Part shown: positions 12,201 through 23,072 of the stretch, piece by piece
How positions within the stretch are numbered: the stretch's first letter is position 1
Layout: every line of letters starts with the position of its first letter
DNA from: Tricholoma matsutake
Lineage: Eukaryota; Basidiomycota; Agaricomycetes; Agaricales; Tricholomataceae
Direction of reading: 5' to 3'
Length of the DNA stretch: 64,000 nt
Assembly (NCBI GenBank): GCA_026075535.2
Contig: AP026546.1
Span: 10,788,001-10,852,000 of the forward strand
Translations under genes and position numbers: made by a program
Notes under the pieces: generated by a model
Told to the model about the DNA's origin: nothing
Databases searched by the model: none
The model's input: only the letters and a program-made list of their open reading frames with translations

Positions 12201-13832
12201 GATAGTCAAAGCATGGTCAGCGGTGGTGGAATAGAGGTGAAGTGAATAGAGTTTCTTGTTATCAAGTAAAATCCCATGGGCAATGGTAGCTCCAGTGGAT
12301 TTATCCATGACCCAGCAGGATGAGCTGTCAAAGTGCGCCACAGCATTTGAGTCGTTGGTGAGTGAACTGACAGAGATGAGTCGGACTGCCACATCTGGGA
12401 TGTAGAGTGTGTTACATAATAATATTGATGCGCCCCTGGCGATGTGTAACTTTATGTTGCCGATTCCAATAGCAAGGATGGAAGAGCCCCCAACACCTTT
12501 TACAGGGCAAGGCAGTATTTGTCGAAGAGTAAGGAAGTCGGCTTTATCTGGTGAAATATGGACTGTGGCGCCTGTATCGACAATGAAAGGGAAATGGGAG
12601 AGGGAAAGTTGTGAGCACTGTGTCTGACTAAGCATTTCAACAGTAAATGCGCCATCCATGGGGGTTGAAGTGTGATGGCTCCAGTCAATAGTTGTACTTG
12701 CCTCCTCCTCAATGACAAGCCAGCCCTCATATTCTACCTCATCAATCGACGCTGTGGGGAGGGGGTCACTAGCAAGTCCTGCGAATGGGGGGCGAGTACC
12801 GGACTGATGGTCCAGGGGGTCTGCATCTACCATAACCGTGAAAGCTCGTCCATTAACATCCTTCACAGTAATTGGTACCTTTGAAGGTTTTGTCGAAGCG
12901 TCACCTTTCTTCCCTTTTTCTCGAGCTGCTTTCCGGGCTGCCACAGACTCCTCAATCATTTTCCCAGCCATTCCTCCCCCCACTTTAATGCAGTACTCGG
13001 TTGAATGACCCGCTTTCTTGCAATTTGGATTCCCACAGACTAGACCATTGGACGGCCTGGTTGATTTGGTATGAGCAGTGAGAGCTACGGAGGATTTGTT
13101 GTCTGCATGGTGATCATTCTCAAGAAGTGACTGTTCATTTTCAAGGAAAAGACGAATATCTTTTGAAGTATAGGGGGATTCACTTGTGGAAGTGGCAATG
13201 TCACGAGAGATAATTGAGCGTGCATGAGGAAAGTTGTCGCTAAGTGAATTTAAAAGAGCTATGCAACAAAGGAGGTCGGGCTTAATATCTCCCATAGTGA
13301 ATGCACGCTCAATGAGAGTGCAAATCTTATCGGCCATCTCGGGGAGGGGAGTATCAGTGCTGCATTGTGTTGTAAGGGCCTGCTGCAGTAACTGAACCTG
13401 TCAAACAGGGCCTTCATTCTGGTGTTGTTTACGAAGTGTCTCCCAGTTCACAGTGGTAGGTTTCTCTATGTCAATGAAAGGGCGTTCAGATGGAGCAATG
13501 CTGGACGCAATGAACGCGTATGTGAGCCGTGAGTTGGCCTTCCAGTTAATTACCGCACGAGGCTCAGAGGCAGTAGGTGCAGGGATTGCACCAGTGACAT
13601 ATTTGTAGAGACCATTCAGTGAAAGAGCGATAGTGATTTCTTTGCACCATCCTTTGTAGTTCGACCTAAGCTTGTCGAGTTTCTCACCAGAATATTGTAC
13701 GGAAAGTTTGATCAACGTAACCGAGGGGGGGGTAGTGTCTAGCATGCTCATAGCAGGTAAAACAAATGAAAAATTTGGTGAGGGGAAATCATCGAGAGGA
13801 CTGATTGCACAAAGGACAATCTGTAAACCCAA
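9222..13832 (-). pseudogene. Copia-A gag-pol, one frame with six TGA stops
   Basis: Polyprotein of a Ty1/Copia retrotransposon: Gag packages the RNA, the protease cuts, integrase inserts, and reverse transcriptase/RNase H copies. Reading leftward from 13832 a single frame runs about 1536 codons: Gag, a zinc-knuckle-like CGNPNCKKAGHSTEYC (near 13040-12990), protease IVDTGATVHISP (12580-12545), integrase zinc region (HRRLGH...CEAC, 12170-12060) and core (DLSGP...DDYTSF, then ITDNG), reverse transcriptase with HIDDF in place of YVDD (about 10165-10180), and RNase H SSCEAEYVAAFE (9560-9525) ending near 9222. In Copia order integrase precedes RT, as here. The only interruptions are TGA at 13401, 11712, 11628, 11367, 11106 and 9741 (lowest coordinate of each), with no frameshift. 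At several of these the family has arginine, so CGA to TGA decay is likely. Confidence 0.9.
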
Positions 13833-13930
13833 ACAGGAAAGTGATTGGATTGTCGATCAAAGGAGATGACGTAGAGATAACGCCGAGTGGCTAGGAGATT
13901 TTCTACCATCATTCAGAAGTGACAGGAGTG

Positions 13931-13940
13931 GCCCATAACC
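13931..13940 (-). promoter_or_regulatory. Copia-A primer binding site
   Basis: On the minus strand GGTTATGGGC directly follows the middle LTR. It is complementary to the anticodon stem-loop of initiator tRNA-Met apart from one mismatch, the half-tRNA priming mode known in Copia elements. The same motif abuts the 5' LTRs of Copia-B, Copia-C and the TRIM at 41.3-42.0 kb. Confidence 0.7.
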
Positions 13941-14354
13941 TGTAGAAAATCAACCTAGAGTATGCAAGAAATATACTCAGTCCTTGTATAAGTGACTCAA
14001 TACACAAGACTGTACCTAGAGTATACAAGAAATATACTAAGGTACAGTAAGTATCATTTACTGTGCGGAAAATATAGTACACGATGCTCACCTCAGTCCT
14101 TGTATAAGTGACTGAGGTGATCATGTATCTAACTACCCATATATATATGTGTTCAGTCTAATAAAGAACAAGACAAGAGAAAAGATGCCTTTGATGTGTT
14201 TGTGTAAACACATCAAAGGGAGTGTTAATAATAGTACACGCATCAAAGAGGCTGATGTCGGCTGATCACATACCACGTTTGTCTTGCGCATCAAAGAGAT
14301 CTGCCAGAAGTAGAACATGCATCAAATTGAGTGATCACGGTGTGAATCTCAACA
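13941..14354 (-). repeat. Copia-A middle LTR (copy 2)
   Basis: Serves as the 5' LTR of the long internal region and the 3' LTR of the deleted one. It differs from copies 1 and 3 at only a few positions, several of them C/T or G/A changes at CpG. Confidence 0.9.
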
Positions 14355-14483
14355 CTCCTCCTCACCGGGATCCAAACAGGAAAGTGATCGGATTGTCGAT
14401 CAAAGGAGATGACGTAGAGATAATGCCGAGTGGCTAGGAGATTTTCTACCATCATTCAGAAGTGACAGGAGTGGCCCATAAAC
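14355..14483 (-). other. Internally deleted Copia-A body (129 bp)
   Basis: Bases 14355-14372 match 9181-9198 (the polypurine end) and 14373-14483 match 13830-13940 (the leader with its primer site). Everything between, including all of gag-pol, is missing. Together with LTR copies 2 and 3 this makes a 957-bp LTR-spacer-LTR unit that keeps the cis-acting ends only, the layout of a TRIM. Confidence 0.85.
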
Positions 14484-14897
14484 TGTAGAAAATCAACCTA
14501 GAGTATGCAAGAAATATACTCAGTCCTTGTATAAGTGACTCAATACATGAGACTGTACCTAGAGTATACAAGAAATATACTAAGGTACAGTAAGTATCAT
14601 TTACTGTGTGGAAAATATAGTACGCGATGCTCACCTCAGTCCTTGTATAAGTGACTGAGGTGATCATGTATCTAACTACCCATATATATATGTGTTCAGT
14701 CTAATAAAGAACAAGACAAGAGAAAAGATGCCTTTGATGTGTTTGTGTAAACGCATCAAAGGGAGTGTTAATAATAGTACACGCATCAAAGAGGCTGATG
14801 TCGGCTGATCACATACCACGTTTGTCTTGCACATCAAAGAGATGTGCCAGAAGTAGAACACACATCAAATTGAGCGATCATGGTGTGAATCTCAACA
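14484..14897 (-). repeat. Copia-A outer 5' LTR (copy 3)
   Basis: Outermost LTR on the right, followed by the GGGAC duplication at 14898-14902 that matches 8762-8766. Confidence 0.9.
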
Positions 14898-14902
14898 GGG
14901 AC

Positions 14903-17900
14903 AATGGGATTTCTGTCAGCTGGTGTGCAGATGACAGAGAAGGATTAGTACTTTAGTGGAGGTCCACCAAGATACTTACCCTGTGCCACCGGTAGGTGTC
15001 ACACTCAATAACAAATGGGGGACAGCGGATGATATCAGGCTACTGCCAGTAATCCTTATGTGTAAAGTGGGGTGCTGGCCTGTGGATGACATAGGAAGAT
15101 TTGCTTACTTGTTATTTAATGCTTCAAACATTTTTGGATGATGTAGAAAGGTGTTCTGTTGAACCATTCCCATGAAATGTATGAAAGGGGTCAGTCAGAA
15201 GAGGACAGTCATGTGCTGGGATGTCAGCACAACATGGGCTCTTCATATTTCTCTGGACATATTGATGATTTGTGATAAGTGGTGACAGTTAAATCAATAG
15301 ATACCCATTATACAAAATCTATGTACTAAAGTAAGCTATGCACCATAATATGCAATGTGTAAATATGCGGTACAGAATTACTACGATGGGGGATGGTGGA
15401 TGCCATCAGAATGCTGCCAGTACTTGTTACATACAAAGTTGGATTTGGGGCTGTGGATGATGTCGGAATATTTGTTTACAAGTCATCAAATGTGCTACAC
15501 GGAAGCATTTAAAGGAAATGGTATGATCATCCACAGTCAGAAGGGGACAATCCAGACACATGCTATTACGTTGGGCATATAAGAGGTATTAAAGTAAACT
15601 ATGTACCATAATATGCAATAATTAAATATATCACATGAAATAACTGCTAAAAGATGAGGAGAGAATGGCAAGGTAAGTGATTATATTACATTAGATTTTT
15701 CACTGGTTTAAAGAATGGTGTCAGGAATCATCTGGCATCCATGGTACTGCTCTGCCTTCCAAGCTGCCCATTTGCCATTTAGGTGTTTTCTATCCACATC
15801 CATAAAACAGTGGCTCTTGTGTTATATGTAACATATCCAAATTAACAATTGGTACTGGCTTGTACTCACCGCTGCATTGTGATGAGAGGTACATCATCCA
15901 AACAACCAATGATGTATCCCTCTAAATCATGGTTAAGTATATCCCATACATCAGAAACTGGTTTTGGTTTCTGTATTTTAGAGCATGCATGGTGGCCGAG
16001 ATTCAGGTAATACTAAGTGTGCTGTCCCATCGGCCCGAGACAGGTGCAGACTTTTTTGGTTGGCAGCACATGTTCTGGTGGCTGTGCCCAAAAAGGAAAT
16101 TAATTAATCAACAACATTCCACATAGTCTAGGTTTCAATTTCAAAAGAAAAGCCATTCAGAAGTGAAATTTCCAAAAATGGCATTTTGTCACACCTTATG
16201 TCATGATGACTTGGGATGAAAATAAGCAGTTCTTCCCTGTGAGAATGATGGAAGTATTGCAAAGGGCATATTGATCAAATAAGGTTGGCCATTATCCAGG
16301 ATACTTGCACAGATTAGTCAAATCTATTCTGCCAGCATTCACATATTTTGACAACTCGAAGCCCACCCATTCTTCCACCTGGCCCAAATTGTGTAGTAGT
16401 GGATGGGACCACTGAATAGGTACAAAATGCATTGAGGTTATAGTATATTCCATGTTGTACATCCATTAGAATGGAATTTAAATGTTCCGAATTAATGAAA
16501 GGGTTAATGCATAGCAGATCTTTGGCTCTACCCAAACCCTGTGGACTTAGGTGCATTAAACTTATACCATCTATAGCCAAGCCTTTTCCTCATTATCTAT
16601 CCAGCAGTAAAATGTTCTGAAGTGATGACAAGCAAATCGTGAGAGTATTGTCTTGTCTACATATACCCCTTTGTAATGGGCTCTTTGATTTGATACACTC
16701 CATAAGCCCAGGCCAGTTTTTCAATTGTTTAGACCCCGCTAATACTTGCCCTGACACTATTTTCATTTTACTTGGAATGTTCCAAATAAATAGGTGACCT
16801 ATTGTTGATCATGGGGATGTTGGATATGAATGATCAGGCTAATTGTCTGGTTGATTGACCTGTGATTTGAACAATGTTTAAAGGATGGTTTAATGTTCAT
16901 GAGAGAAGACAGGCCAATGGGTAGTGGCTCTTCTGCTCCTGCTGTCATGCTCTTATTTAATTGGCACAATCTATCCTGGTATTGCAATTGTTTCATCATT
17001 CTACCATGTTGCACCTTATTTAAATGGCATTTTAAAGTTTGGATGTGATGGAAGGCTAACAAGTAGTGGATCTTCCACTCGGCCCATATTACGTTGTAAT
17101 GGATACACAATGTAGTGTGGTAAGTCCTAAACAATTTGGACCTATTGGGTACATGTTCCAAAACTATTCAAATGGTGTTCAAGTCTTCTGAATAAAGCAA
17201 TGGCCAACATGGTGGTACTAATCCTCTGTCCTTTCGGTTTTTCAGTTCGTCCTCTCTCCCAATATACTGCAGGCTACTTGTATTTAATGGGCATTATGCA
17301 TGCTGATATTCCATCAATTGTTCTGCTTCATTATGTTCCTGCCCCCACATTATGTACATGGCATTCCACTGTCCTACCAAGATGAGAGCAACTTGTAGGG
17401 GCTCTTCCATTTAACTCCATACCCTGTTTCTATGCATGCAAGGGATATGTGCTATTGATTAGGGTTACTCCAGGTATGATTCCATTACAAACCAGTTTTA
17501 ACTTGGATTTCATCCTGGTTGATTCTGATATGCACCCACATATGAACTTTACTGACAGGTGAATATTAAAGATATCACCCAAAAAGTTGGGAATGATGGC
17601 CATCCTTTTAATAGTGAATTCAGATTGTTTTGCATCTTCCACACTACATGCAGATGATCAACCTACATTTTGGAACATATTTCACATCAAAAATGTTCAT
17701 CCGGTTTGCAGCAATGCAGGTATGGGCATTGAGTGTATAAATTGGGGACATATCATATGCCATTCCATTGGCACCACTGTCAGCAAAGTAATTCTATTGA
17801 CCCATGAAATCTCAAAAGCCTCTGATCTGTCAATGGCACCCCAGATGATCATGTACTGTCCTTGCAGACACAATAAACTGTAGTTGCCACTCCTACTACA

Positions 17901-17970
17901 AAATAACAAGGTTCAAGCAGTCTATTTTGCAGTCAAATAGTAGTAAAATAAGTATCTATGACTATGACAC
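14903..17970. other. No recognisable gene; imperfect direct repeats
   Basis: About 3 kb of CpG-poor sequence with frames no longer than about 120 codons and no family match. An imperfect direct duplication of roughly 300-360 bp lies at 15018-15345 and 15381-15640. Shared words include 'gatgccatcagaatgctgcc' against 'gatatcaggctactgcc' and 'ccataatatgcaat' near 15342 and 15608. Confidence 0.4.
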
Positions 17971-17977
17971 AACCATA

Positions 17978-20229
17978 TCAGACATCTTCATTCAAATGAT
18001 CAACAGGTGTATAATCAAGATTTTTGTACTTGGGGCTAGGATTCATGGGGTGCAAGTCTATCATCCATAACCCCTCAGACCTTGAAACCTGGGTCAGGCC
18101 TTCAGGTGAGGGATATCCATTGAGTGCTGCCAGGGTGTATGGTGGTCCTGGTGTCCTAGGAGGGTGTTTGAAAAGTTGGCTGGGGGGATCAACTGTACTG
18201 ACAACTGCCTCATCATTTGGGTGGTTATCTGTGGGAGTGGAAGATACTCTATCTTCCCTGGGAGAATGAGGAGTTACATTATTATCTTGAAATGGTGGAG
18301 GGATTGGAAGTGTATCAGACATATCAACAGGCCCACTGGGCAAATCCATTTGCTGGGGAGTACCAGATGTGATGGAATTCAAGGTCAACTGGTGAACAAA
18401 CTCCAGTACCATTCAGTTTGCTCACTCTCTGGCCTCGACTTCCATGAGCCAGTGAACAAGACCTTTCACTGCACTAGACAGGTCATCCACTGGGTGTTAA
18501 GGGCGAAGCCTCAACCACTTGATCTAGTCGGTGTCATTTGATGAGGTGCTTCCTCAACGAGTCATTCGGCACTAGTCTTACTCAGAGCATCCAACGTAAG
18601 ATGGGTAGTGCACGCTAGCAGGCCTTCTGCATAGAGTCGTTCAGGTTAACACACTAAGGGGCTTCCTTAGTGGTTTCAAGTAAGTTTATGAGCTTGCAAG
18701 TTAAGGCTGTGGATTGCCTAGATCTAAACTAAAGACATCTACTACAAGTTGCAGTACTTATACTACAAGGGAGGCCCTTATCATCAAATTGGAAAGATAG
18801 ATGCATATCAAGTAAGAATAGAAACAATAGGCCTCATGCCTTGCATGAGGCGTCCAGATGTCATGGATCTGATGTCAAGGATCCAATGTTAAGGATCCAA
18901 TGTCAAGGACATGCTGTGGTGTCAATCGTGAGAGTCCAATGTCATGGACCTCATGTCGAGGGGCTGTCATATCACAGCATGTGTGGGAATTGGTTCAGGT
19001 GCATGGAGTCACCATGCATCAAGGGTGCCTTCCACGGGAGGGGATTGAACACATGTTGTCAGCATGCGTTGCATGTGTGTCTGGTGTCAAGGGCATGCTC
19101 TAAGCATGAATCAGGAGTGCCTCCTGTCTGGAGGGGATCATTGGGTACATTGGGTCAGTCAGGTTCCATGAGTTACAAGGAAAATTGTAACACCTGGGGT
19201 GTCAGAGCAATGCGCTCTTTGCCAGCCTCGGCCAGCAGCCATGTTAATTCTTCCAACTCCAATCGGGGTTCAGATGATGCAGTATCCATTTGGATTCCAC
19301 CTGAGACAACACCACCTTCTCACTGAATCAGATATATGAATCGAGAGGGAACAAGGGATGCAGGTGATCTGCCTGTTGGTTGGGAAGGTTGAGGCTGCTC
19401 GGAAGAGGCCATCATGCAGGATTGGGGTGGTCCAGCATTTAAAACCAGTTGGCCATTTTAAGACCCACTAGCAACAGCATTGGCATAGACAGACGGTGTT
19501 ACAACATCCATTGCATCTGGCAGCAAGGTGGTAACTGAAACAGGAGCAGCAAAACATCTGCCAGTGGTGGCTTGAATGAGAGTGGGGGCAGCCATGGCAT
19601 CATCCATTTTCTTGGATGTTTGAGAGTTTGCAGAACTATGTCAAGGATGATGGATCCAACCCCTCCATTCAGGGTTGGTAGCTGAACACTTAGACTTGGA
19701 TTCTCGACACTTTCCACAGGCAACTTAAGATTTTTGATCTCACAAGGGGTTTGCAAACATGCACAGAGGTCACAAGGTATTCCAGTAGGGCTGGGACCCA
19801 GCTCAATTGCAGCAGTTGGCTCAATGGAGGCCACCATCTGTGGGGTATCACCCACCTTTGAGGACATGGAGTGTCGTATTCCTTGCTTGATTGGCTCCTT
19901 TTTCATGGATTGTTTTCTGGACCTCTTAGGAGGGGTGTGGGGAGATGACTCCTGGTCATATTGAAATCGCTGTCCACCAATTTTTCTTCATCCTTCTTAA
20001 CTCTCCACAACACTTTTCCAGGTCCTGACTTATGACCCTGGGCTTACAAAACAGCTGAACCCACAAGTCCATGCCCCTTCTCATCATCCATATCCTCATC
20101 ATCCCCAGATGTTACATACTCTTGACTTTTGACTGCACATTTAGACCTGGCACATGACTGTGAACCAACAGATGGTGCACATTGTTCTTTTGTTACCAGA
20201 TCATGTTGGGCATGATGGCCAGTAGTCAA
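17978..20229 (-). pseudogene. Unknown decayed minus-strand gene, split by an LTR
   Basis: Function not recognised. Coding-like pieces on the minus strand are: an acidic stretch (SGDDEDMDDEKG) with scattered cysteines near 20044-20229; 19499-19906 with a CDLCACLQTPC cysteine group; a leucine-rich stretch (LELEELTWLLAEAGKERIAL) just right of 19192; and a proline-rich tail at 17978-18412 starting near VLEFVHQLTLNS. The leucine-rich stretch appears to continue beyond the LTR-like insertion as VDDLSSAVKGLVHWLMEVEARE (18494-18425), which would make a plausible coiled coil if the insertion is ignored. Stops and frame changes are frequent. This could be one gene or several neighbours; I cannot define its ends. 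Confidence 0.3.
18495..19192. repeat. Probable solo LTR, 698 bp
   Basis: The ends are TGTTA and TAACA, extendable to GTGTTA/TAACAC. Flanks are CTGGG on the left and CCTGGG on the right, so the duplication is close to 5 bp but off by one base. The coding similarity on either side (leucine-rich stretch) supports an insertion. Inside lies a short repeat of 'atgtcaaggatcca' units at about 18840-18960. Strand is undecided. Confidence 0.45.
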
Positions 20230-20635
20230 AATTGTCCAGTGTCAGGATCATCTTTAACCCATGGGTGAAGGAAAATGTTGGGATCATGAATTGAAACTGG
20301 AAGGTAATTAGTCAGCACACCACTACTCTTGGAAATATCTATGTGGATGGTAGCACTCAAGAGGAGCCTTGATGGGCCAAAGTCCCCCTGCCCATCATCT
20401 TTCACATTCTGAACGAATGAATAGATATGTTCCTAAGGCATTACAAATAATCAGACATGTTTTAAGAAACCGCAGTTCCCACTTGCAATATATCCATCCA
20501 GAATACCTGGCATGAATGAGGCCCCTTCCCAGAGTTGTTTCAATCCCATCTCAACCTTCAACATCCCTATCCACACCATCACTTTGTGGATATTGTGATC
20601 ATGCACATCCTACATCCTTTATCAGGACTGATCAC

Positions 20636-20890
20636 TTAGTGATGGAAACTCACATGTCCTCCCAGAAGAGCAGGAAGCAGGTGATTCAATTCAGTATTAC
20701 CCCCCATGATTGAGTCTCTAACAAGCTGGATAACTTCTGGCTTGACTAAGGTACTCATCCTATAAAGGACAGAAGCAACACTTGGAGTAGGTGGATGATC
20801 CATCACAGACAGCCCTTGGTATGTTGAACTTGAGATAGCAGATGAGACAACATTGCCACATGTGATAGCTGCACAAACAATGCACAACAT
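20636..20890 (-). CDS. Unknown short frame
   Basis: 84 codons on the minus strand with no family match. It may be a further exon of the decayed gene to its left or chance. It is listed because codon content looks less repetitive than the surroundings. Confidence 0.15.
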   Translation of the reverse strand: MLCIVCAAITCGNVVSSAISSSTYQGLSVMDHPPTPSVASVLYRMSTLVKPEVIQLVRDSIMGGNTELNHLLPALLGGHVSFHH

Positions 20891-21066
20891 TGCATGAATC
20901 AGCCGAATCTAGCATCCAAATTTCTATTTAGCTGGTGAAGTATTATGGGCCGCTGGCCTGGGGGAGGGCATTGGAATGTAGGAAAAGACCTAGATTTATG
21001 AACAACACAGTTGCAGCCCCAAAAAACTATCTACACATGATTTTCCTTATCCAGAAATAAAACCCT

Positions 21067-22570
21067 GTGAGTTATCCTGCTTTGATCTCAATGATTCCAA
21101 CTGTTTGGTGGCCAATACCAAAGGAGAAAGCAGCAGAAAGCTGGAGGAACATGGATGATACTGGTATGTATGATGTGCTGAACAAAATGTTTTTATGTTG
21201 TTTTTCAATAGGGCATTCCAGATGGAAGGGATACTTTGTCCCTCAAGCACCCAGTGCTGGGCATCACACTCCTTTGCCAATTTATGAACCTTTGGAGGCA
21301 CTTAAGAGAAAAAGGCAAAAACTGCAAGCCCACACTGAGTCTAAAACCCCACCCATTCTGCTGCAATATCTGTCCACCACAATTACTCTCCTGGTGCCAC
21401 CATCATCATTCTATGGAAAGTTGGATAATGATGTTCATTCATTGCCTCAATGGCTGACCTGGTTGCCTTGCACACCCACCTTATCCCATTGAAATGGATT
21501 GATCATGCGCCCAAGTTCCCATCATCGGGTCTCATCACTTTATGGAAAACCCAAGAATCATATTCCCTTAATACCAGTGTCATCACAGGGGTGGCCTCCC
21601 CACCAGTATTCTACTACACAATTGCCTGATGTAACCTCATTTGGCCATAACAATGAGGTGGCAACCAATCCCAAGGTTGAATGTTCTCCATCATCAGAGA
21701 CATTGGATAGGACTGGAATTGCTGTTAAACCACCATTAGATGCATCATATGCTCCCTCCATGCCAATTCCTTTTCCAATACCTTCCAGCCATCACATGGC
21801 CACTTTATCAGATGACTCCTTATTGCTCACAGCAGGTAGCAGAGTGGAGGTAGCAGCTAAGCCACCTCTGGAGGTACCTGCTGTTTCACTTTCAACAAAG
21901 TTGAATCCACAGGCTTCAACATGTCGAGTTCAGTTCAAGAATCCTCCTGTCGAACTAACACCATTACATATGAAGCAAAAAAGACTGGACAGAATCGACA
22001 GGAATGTTTGTGATGTTCCCATTCAACACAGTAACATCATTATCTCATCTGGGCTGCAATTGTCACCCTCACAATACAGAACCATTGGCTCATCCCCCTC
22101 TCTCTTGTATTTCCCATAGAAGTATATTATCACATTCTGTGAGCACCCCTCACAATTGCTCTCCCCAAACTCTCCCCTCTCTCCCAGAGTCCATGATTTA
22201 TTCAACACCACTTTCCATACCAAGTCATGTGGCTTCTGGTCATTCATCTGCCACAATTGCCACCTCACAGCAGCCCACTACTCCCTTTACTTTGCCAGAT
22301 TTGTCACCCATGATGCTGTTCCCACCTACTCCTGACTCAATGTCCGATGTGCCCAGGTGGCCTGTTAGCATTGCTCAATCTCCTGAGGGAAGCAGTGAGG
22401 ATTTGGATGAGAGTAACACCAGTGGCAGCACTGATTCCAGTTCAAATTTGCCTGTCAATCAGTTTTTGCTATTGAGTGTAAATACCAACTTCACAGCCAG
22501 CAATCAAGGTGCCATGCCATGCACAACATCATCCAAATATGAGTATCAGGCATCATCAAAGGCAGAATAA
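21067..22570 (+). pseudogene. Unknown Ser/Pro-rich gene with one TGA and a frame change
   Basis: Not recognised. One frame runs 21067-22119 (350 codons) with a single in-frame TGA at 21490-21492, followed by an overlapping frame 22004-22570 of similar composition. The product is rich in Ser, Pro and Thr (for example LPDVTSFG, PPLEVPAVSL, SPEGSSEDLDESN) with no transmembrane segment or known motif that I can see, and looks disordered. A basic patch KRKRQKLQ lies near 21310. The shift between frames could be an intron or an indel. It lies head-to-head with the decayed gene on its left. Confidence 0.35.
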
Positions 22571-23072
22571 GAAATTACTTAGTAAGATTGTGGATGCCCA
22601 ACAACTCATCCTTTCCAGCATCGAGATGTTGGACAATTGCCTAGATTGGTATCAGGAACAACAAGCTGTACACAACTTACATCCCTATGTATGATTAGAA
22701 CACCTATTGCCATTACTTGATTCATTGTTCAATGTCAAAGCTATGGTACGTCAGCCATTATTAATCCTTGGTAATCCCTTCTCCTGTGTTCCCTTTCCCT
22801 TTCAATTTTATGTAACCCATCCCATGCATGAGTCCCTTTGCCTTGTATGAGTAGTGTGTTGTATCCATGGACTGAGTAACATGATGAGGTAACAAATCTA
22901 TGTCAGATTGAATATTCTTAGTAACAACAGACAATAGTCATTGTTGGATACCTACAAGGACCCACCATCTTCTTTGACAGGGAATTCTGTTCCGATGTAT
23001 GTTTTGTTGTAGCCCCCATGAAATTACCACTCATGGAGCCATGGCCTTCTTTCCTTTTGGCAGCCGCCAACC

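Larger units (their letters stand above)
8767..14897 (-). mobile_element. Copia-A, Ty1/Copia retrotransposon with three LTRs
   Basis: Minus-strand element. Three near-identical LTRs of 414 bp lie at 8767-9180, 13941-14354 and 14484-14897. On the coding strand they run TGTTGAGATTC...TTTTCTACA (TATA at one end in the first copy). The outer ends are flanked by the 5-bp duplication GGGAC at 8762-8766 and 14898-14902. The long internal region (9181-13940) carries gag-pol. The short one (14355-14483, 129 bp) is a fusion of the two ends of the internal region with all coding sequence deleted. Because only the outermost ends share the TSD, LTR recombination between a full-length element and an internally deleted one at the same site is the simplest explanation. 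The primer site GGTTATGGGCC next to the middle LTR fits the half initiator tRNA-Met used by many Copia elements. Confidence 0.9.

Noticed and set aside
9222..13832. Reassigned or recoded UGA
   Set aside because: TGA at arginine sites in a CpG-poor genome is explained more simply by CGA deamination; other elements also carry TAA/TAG, and Copia-B keeps CpG and uses no TGA.
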